Below, one piece after another: positions 7,760 through 11,131 of a stretch of DNA of 11,131 bases. The stretch is taken from contig PXYR01000044.1 in the NCBI GenBank assembly GCA_003023665.1, positions 1,668 to 12,798 of the forward strand, read 5' to 3'. The notes under the pieces are model-generated. The model saw only the letters and a program-made list of their open reading frames with translations. It did not search any database and was not told the origin of the DNA. The DNA comes from Bacteroidota bacterium (GTDB lineage Bacteria; Bacteroidota; Bacteroidia; Flavobacteriales; Schleiferiaceae). The position numbers were made by a program, and so were the translations under genes. Positions within the stretch are counted from its first letter, which is position 1. Every line of letters begins with the position of its first letter.

Positions 7760-7767
7760 CAAAAATA
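7760..7767 (-). promoter_or_regulatory. Candidate -7 box for recF-dciA
   Basis: On the minus strand this reads TATTTTTG, a full match to TAnnTTTG. It lies only 5 bases before the recF ATG at 7754, so transcription would begin at or near the start codon, giving a leaderless or nearly leaderless message. The nearest upstream TTG on that strand is only about 13 bases away, shorter than the usual -33 spacing. Treat as tentative. Confidence 0.25.
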
Positions 7768-7792
7768 GGCTTCTCGGAGTCAAAATTTATAC

Positions 7793-7800
7793 TATTTTTG
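7793..7800 (+). promoter_or_regulatory. Candidate -7 box for the TPR-ribH operon
   Basis: TATTTTTG matches the Bacteroidota -7 consensus at every defined position and sits 23 bases before the ATG at 7824, the same geometry as the box before the oxygenase gene. No -33 TTG is seen at the normal distance. With the minus-strand box at 7760-7767 it forms a 9-bp inverted repeat (CAAAAATAG and CTATTTTTG) across the divergent gap. Confidence 0.4.
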
Positions 7801-7823
7801 GCGGACTCAATATTTATATAGCC

Positions 7824-8507
7824 ATGGCTAAGAAAAATGCACCTGTAGAGCAGGATAACTTAGGATTTGATAGTGTAGAACAGACATTGACTAAAACGGA
7901 GCAATTCCTTGAAAGCAATGCTAAACAAGTTGGTATTGCTGTTGGAGTAGTAGTTGCTGTAGTGCTCAGTTTCTTTGCCTATACCAATTATGTCGTTGCC
8001 CCAAAAACAGCAGAGGCGGGACGTGAAATGGCTAAAGCTGTTAAATGGTTTGAATCTGATTCAATGGATTTAGCCTTGAACGGCAATGGAGCGAATTACG
8101 GTTTCTTAGATATCATTGACGAATACGGAAGTACTCCTGCAGGAAATAGTGCACACTATTATGCCGGTTTAGCCTACTACAGCAAAGGAGATTATGAAAA
8201 TGCAATTGTAGAACTTGATGCATATTCTGCCTCCAACACGGCTACTTCTGCCATGGCCAAAGGTGTAATTGGAGATGCTTTCGCAGAGTTAGGTCAAATG
8301 GATGATGCAGCGGACTTCTATCAGAAAGCCGCCAAAGCAACCGATAATAATTTCACTACCCCGCTCTTTTTGTGGAAAGCGGGCTTAGCTTTTGAAGCAG
8401 ATGGGAAATCGGATAAAGCCGTTAAACTTTACGAAAAGATTGCCAACGACTACCCTGATTCCCGTCAAGCGGCAGGAATTGAAGGTGTGATTGCTGCTCT
8501 AAAATAA
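7824..8507 (+). CDS. Single-pass membrane protein with TPR repeats (YfgM-like layout)
   Basis: This 227-residue protein has a short soluble N-terminus (residues 1-35), one hydrophobic segment at about 36-56 (VGIAVGVVVAVVLSFFAYTN) and a C-terminal helical domain outside the membrane. Tetratricopeptide-like pairs run from about 107-138 (AHYYAGLAYYSKGDYENAIVEL), 143-176 (AFAELGQMDDAADFYQKAA) and 180-213 (AGLAFEADGKSDKAVKLYEKI). The order of membrane anchor then TPR recalls YfgM/PpiD-associated proteins that scaffold periplasmic partners. That is a likeness of layout, not a proven identity. TPR domains bind proteins, and the partner here is unknown. Only one base separates its stop from the ribH start, so the two are almost certainly one transcript, and the pairing with ribH, recF and dciA is one I associate with Bacteroidota genomes. 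Confidence 0.8.
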   Translation: MAKKNAPVEQDNLGFDSVEQTLTKTEQFLESNAKQVGIAVGVVVAVVLSFFAYTNYVVAPKTAEAGREMAKAVKWFESDSMDLALNGNGANYGFLDIIDEYGSTPAGNSAHYYAGLAYYSKGDYENAIVELDAYSASNTATSAMAKGVIGDAFAELGQMDDAADFYQKAAKATDNNFTTPLFLWKAGLAFEADGKSDKAVKLYEKIANDYPDSRQAAGIEGVIAALK

Positions 8508-8508
8508 C

Positions 8509-8985
8509 ATGGCAACGGCCAATCAGCATTTAGATAGCACCAATAACCAGAATGTTCCATCTGGAGAAGGAAAATTGGTAGCCATTGTTAGAGCTGAATG
8601 GAATCATGAGATAACCTCCAACCTAGCTGAAGGTGCAAAAAACACCCTAATAGAACACGGCGTAAATCCTGAAGGCATTATTGAATTAGATGTACCGGGA
8701 GCAGTAGAACTTACTTTTGGTGCAAAATCTATGCATGAACAGCACGAACCAGATGCCGTCATAGTCATTGGATGTGTTATTCAAGGAGAAACCAAACACT
8801 TCGATTACGTTTGCCAAAGTGTGACTTACGGCATTACCGAACTCAATCTAAGTTATGATGCCCCCACTATATTTTGTGTTTTAACTGACAACATATTAGA
8901 GCAGAGTATGGCAAGAAGTGGAGGCAAACATGGAAACAAGGGAGTTGAAGCTGCTGTCGCTGCATTAAAAATGATGGCGATCTAA
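8509..8985 (+). CDS. ribH: 6,7-dimethyl-8-ribityllumazine synthase (RibH)
   Basis: RibH condenses 5-amino-6-ribitylamino-uracil with 3,4-dihydroxy-2-butanone 4-phosphate to give lumazine, the penultimate step of riboflavin synthesis, in the cytoplasm. The 158-residue protein has the family motifs in order: AEWNHEIT (residues 29-36, with the aromatic-Asn pair W31-N32 that packs on the pyrimidine), DVPGAVEL (61-68), GCVIQGETKHFDYVC (88-102, H97 as the acid-base His), CVLTDNILEQSMARSG (123-138) and KHGNKGVEAA (140-149, phosphate-binding end). The first 20 residues are polar and variable, as is usual. No other rib gene and no FMN riboswitch-like element is nearby, so control probably comes from the promoter ahead of the TPR gene. 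There is no clear hairpin after its stop. Confidence 0.97.
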   Translation: MATANQHLDSTNNQNVPSGEGKLVAIVRAEWNHEITSNLAEGAKNTLIEHGVNPEGIIELDVPGAVELTFGAKSMHEQHEPDAVIVIGCVIQGETKHFDYVCQSVTYGITELNLSYDAPTIFCVLTDNILEQSMARSGGKHGNKGVEAAVAALKMMAI

Positions 8986-9015
8986 GTGAACTTTTGACCC
9001 GATTTTTTACTTAAA

Positions 9016-9025
9016 TTCACGTGAA
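9016..9025. other. Perfect 10-bp palindrome before the DUF2911 gene
   Basis: TTCACGTGAA equals its own reverse complement. The half-site GTGAAC occurs twice in the same orientation, at 8986-8991 and 9021-9026. The site lies 19 bases before the ATG at 9044, where an operator could act, and overlaps a weak -7-like TAAATTCA. A dimeric regulator could bind here, but a chance palindrome is possible and I know no matching regulon. Confidence 0.25.
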
Positions 9026-9043
9026 CCCAATAAAAATAAGAAC

Positions 9044-9856
9044 ATGAAAAAATTGCTTTTAGGTGCTTTTGCCCTATGTCTATCACTGAGTGTAGTTGCC
9101 CAAGAATTACCTCAACCTTCACCATCTGCATCCGTTAGCCAGAGAATTGGACTTACAGATTTCAATGTGGAATACAGCCGTCCTGCTGTTAGAGGGCGTA
9201 ATGTTTTTGGAGATTTAGTACCATTTAATCAAGTTTGGAGAACAGGTGCCAACGCAGCCGTTCAATTCAATGCCTCAACAGATTTCACCTTTGGAGGAAA
9301 AGCGGTTCAAGCAGGTAATTATGCGCTATTCACCATTCCAAATGAAGATACTTGGACCATCATTCTCTCCAATCAAACAGAGCTTTGGGGAAGCGGAGGA
9401 TATACGGAAGAAAGTGACGTAGCACGAACAGAAGCTGCCCCTGCCTCAAGTGACTTTACCGAAAGTTTCTCAATCAGTTTTGAAGACTTGAGCACCTCTG
9501 GTGGAAATTTGGTACTTGAATGGGCTGATGTTGCTGTAAGCGTTGCTATTGGTGTAGATGCTGATGCCGCAAGCAGTAAAAATATTGAAACTGCTGTAGG
9601 ACAAGCAAAGCGTGCCTACCGTAATGCTGCTGATTTCTATAGTAAACAAGGAGAGCATGAAAAAGCCATTGCTACTATTGAAACAGCCTTAATGCTTGAT
9701 CCTGATTACTGGTACACAAACTGGGTAAAGGCCAAAATTCTTTACGCGGCAGGCGAAACAAAAGCTGCCCTTAAGCAGGGTAAAAAAGCAATGGATATGG
9801 GAGCACCAGATTCCTACAGAGCCGGATACGAGAAAGAAATGAAAGGCTGGAAATAA
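9044..9856 (+). CDS. Exported DUF2911 domain protein with C-terminal TPR segment
   Basis: This 270-residue protein has a signal peptide at residues 1-20 (MKKLLLGAFALCLSLSVVAQ, cleavage likely after AQ) with no lipobox Cys. Residues 25-170 are DUF2911, recognised from PSASVSQRIGL, VEYSRPAVRGRNVFG (43-57), LVPFNQVWRTGANAA (58-72) and AGNYALFTIPNEDTWTIILS (90-109). Residues 183-265 are alpha-helical with a TPR-like pair (ADFYSKQGEHEKAIATIETALMLDP at 196-220, then AKILYAAGETKAALKQGKKA). DUF2911 is widespread in Bacteroidota and has no established function that I know of. Signal peptide and beta-rich domain point to the periplasm or outer membrane. No T9SS sorting domain is present, so it is unlikely to be a T9SS cargo. 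It looks monocistronic, followed 22 bases later by a hairpin terminator. Confidence 0.85.
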   Translation: MKKLLLGAFALCLSLSVVAQELPQPSPSASVSQRIGLTDFNVEYSRPAVRGRNVFGDLVPFNQVWRTGANAAVQFNASTDFTFGGKAVQAGNYALFTIPNEDTWTIILSNQTELWGSGGYTEESDVARTEAAPASSDFTESFSISFEDLSTSGGNLVLEWADVAVSVAIGVDADAASSKNIETAVGQAKRAYRNAADFYSKQGEHEKAIATIETALMLDPDYWYTNWVKAKILYAAGETKAALKQGKKAMDMGAPDSYRAGYEKEMKGWK

Positions 9857-9878
9857 TCCGCTTTTTCATCTAACAAAG

Positions 9879-9901
9879 AAACCCCGCTTCGAGCGGGGTT
9901 T
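9879..9901. terminator. Intrinsic terminator, probably bidirectional
   Basis: A 10-bp perfect stem (AAACCCCGCT at 9879-9888 with AGCGGGGTTT at 9892-9901) closes on the loop TCG, and the + strand continues as TT before CATT. On the minus strand the stem is followed by CTTTGTTAG. It lies between the convergent DUF2911 gene (ends 9856) and the NamZ-type gene (ends 9912), so it can serve both. Confidence 0.85.
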
Positions 9902-9911
9902 TTCATTATGC

Positions 9912-11131
9912 CTAGTTTGACTTATATGTCTCGATCCCTAAATGAGGATAAATAGAATACTCATAAGCCTTTTGCTTGTATGTGTACAACTCGCTATAAT
10001 AAGACTTCACCCACTCCTCCGTGCTCATACCAGATTCCAAGGCTTGCTGTAGTTCGTTTGAACCGGCCAATTTTTTGAAGAACGCATTGAAAAATTCTGG
10101 TGCCTCGGCTGGAGCATTTTCTTTCCAATACGCATAGGCATTAAACAAATAGGTCCAATCGATTTCATCCGGGGCCGTCGTTACATCCTGGGACAATTGG
10201 ACCCCACCGCATTCCTTCCCTTGAAACTTCGGATACTTTGATCCATGATCTGGCGCAGGTGTGAATCGATGTTCGTACCCATCCCCATCAAGCCACGGTG
10301 CACCAAAACGGGTAAATGGTGCATCGGTACCTCGTCCACAGGAAATGGGTGTGCCCTCAAAATAACACAAGCTTGGGTAATGCCAAATGGCCTCTATAGA
10401 GCGCAGATTGGGCGACGGTGGGACCTGGAATTCAGTGAAGACCTTATGGTGAGAATACCCTTTGCATCGGATAACTTCTATGCCGCCCTTCTTTTCAAAG
10501 GCCGTGCGCCACTCCTCATTCTCCGTTGCAGGCATCCAATGCTCGCCATAGACCATGGAAGCATACTCCCCCATGGTTAAGCCGTGCACTACCGGTATGG
10601 GGTGCAAACCTACCATACTCTCGAAGCCTGGTTTTAAGATAGGACCGTCTATGTAATGACCGTTTGGATTGCCCCGGTCCATAATCATGAGCGGGACACC
10701 GGCTTCTACACATGCGTCAATCACGTAGCTCAAAGTAGTGCTGTAGGTGTAGAATCGAACCCCCACATCTTGAATATCGTAGATCACCCAATCCAAGCCC
10801 TCCAACCAATCCGTCGGTGGACGCTTGGTTTTACCGTACAAACTCTTAATAGGTATGCCTGTTTTGGGATCGCGGCCGTCTTCCACATGCTCTCCTGCAT
10901 CTGCTTCGCCTCTAAAGCCGTGCTCTGGTGCCCAAACCTGCCTAACATCCACACTCAGCGAAATCAAATGATCCACCGTATGGGTGCCGTTGGGTAATAA
11001 GGAGGTCGCATTGGCCACTACTGCCACCGATTTTTCAGTGAGCTTCATGTAGTACTCCCCAGGCTGAGCAATACCAGGAACATATGCCTCCTGAGCTTGA
11101 AGAGAAAAGGTTAAGTTCAGGACTAAAAACA
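9912..11131 (-). CDS. NamZ-type exo-beta-N-acetylmuramidase (DUF1343), partial at 5' end
   Basis: The frame stays open past the internal Met at 11048 to the window edge (first whole codon ends at 11129), giving 405 residues. The upstream residues read FLVLNLTFSLQAQEAYVPGI, the end of a signal peptide with cleavage likely after AQ, followed by the usual lead-in. The ATG at 11048 is therefore internal and the real start lies outside. The protein matches DUF1343: ANATSLLPNGTHTVDHL, APEHGFRGEADAGEHVEDG, GIPIKSLYG, DWVIYDIQDVGVRFYTY, MIMDRGNPNG, VVHGLTMGEYA and FEGTPISCGRGTDAPF. NamZ enzymes (B. subtilis, Tannerella forsythia) cut N-acetylmuramic acid from non-reducing ends of wall fragments, in the periplasm or outside the cell. 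The gene looks richer in GC than its neighbours (29/60 and 35/60 by hand in two stretches, against 24/60 within recF). No mur recycling gene is visible beside it. Confidence 0.88.
   Translation of the reverse strand, partial: FLVLNLTFSLQAQEAYVPGIAQPGEYYMKLTEKSVAVVANATSLLPNGTHTVDHLISLSVDVRQVWAPEHGFRGEADAGEHVEDGRDPKTGIPIKSLYGKTKRPPTDWLEGLDWVIYDIQDVGVRFYTYSTTLSYVIDACVEAGVPLMIMDRGNPNGHYIDGPILKPGFESMVGLHPIPVVHGLTMGEYASMVYGEHWMPATENEEWRTAFEKKGGIEVIRCKGYSHHKVFTEFQVPPSPNLRSIEAIWHYPSLCYFEGTPISCGRGTDAPFTRFGAPWLDGDGYEHRFTPAPDHGSKYPKFQGKECGGVQLSQDVTTAPDEIDWTYLFNAYAYWKENAPAEAPEFFNAFFKKLAGSNELQQALESGMSTEEWVKSYYSELYTYKQKAYEYSIYPHLGIETYKSN

Noticed and set aside
7758..7760. GTG start for recF two codons upstream
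   Set aside because: The ATG at 7754 begins directly at the conserved first strand, and the two extra residues add nothing.
7755..7823. FMN riboswitch ahead of the ribH operon
   Set aside because: The gap is too short and too AT-rich to hold the conserved RFN-element helices.
8994..9019. TTG plus TAAATTCA as a promoter for the DUF2911 gene
   Set aside because: The spacer is only 15 bases and the -7 box has two mismatches, so it is too weak to list as a promoter.
10245..10997. Three open frames (two +, one -) over the NamZ-type gene
   Set aside because: They shadow a well-supported DUF1343 protein in other frames. The higher GC of this gene makes stop-free shadows more likely.

Overview
The window comes from a member of the phylum Bacteroidota, most likely a marine or aquatic flavobacterium-like lineage. 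This rests on four observations: a secreted protein ending in a type IX secretion (T9SS) C-terminal sorting domain; Bacteroidota-typical families (DUF2911, a fused alpha/beta 2-oxoacid dehydrogenase E1); no clear Shine-Dalgarno sequences; and TAnnTTTG-type promoter boxes. The genes are moderately AT-rich. Both ends of the window cut through genes, and no stretch longer than about 85 bases lacks a gene.

Layout. 1-699 (+) is the C-terminal part of a GT4-type glycosyltransferase that began upstream. 741-2639 (+) is a secreted T9SS cargo with three sialidase-type Asp-boxes, ended by a strong hairpin terminator at 2662-2692. 2714-4660 (-) converges on that terminator and encodes a one-chain alpha/beta E1 of a 2-oxoacid (probably branched-chain) dehydrogenase complex. 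An 83-base divergent promoter region separates it from 4744-5685 (+), an isopenicillin-N-synthase-like Fe(II)/2-oxoglutarate oxygenase, which abuts trmD (tRNA m1G37 methyltransferase). trmD collides tail to tail with dciA, sharing 4 bases. dciA (replicative helicase loader) overlaps the end of recF on the minus strand. From a second divergent promoter region come a single-pass membrane TPR protein and ribH (lumazine synthase), 1 base apart. 9044-9856 (+) is an exported DUF2911 protein with a TPR tail, ended by a second hairpin terminator at 9879-9901. It converges on a NamZ/DUF1343 exo-N-acetylmuramidase-type gene whose start lies past the right edge.

Most of the content is housekeeping: RNA modification, replication and repair, riboflavin, 2-oxoacid oxidation and wall recycling. 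It is packed into short operons with overlaps and shared bidirectional terminators. I see no mobile element, CRISPR array, RNA gene or defence or toxin system, and nothing I can honestly call a new biological system. The points most worth a second look are the uncharacterised Asp-box T9SS cargo, the oxygenase-trmD pairing, the recF-dciA-trmD overlap block, and the mirrored TATTTTTG boxes between recF and the TPR gene.
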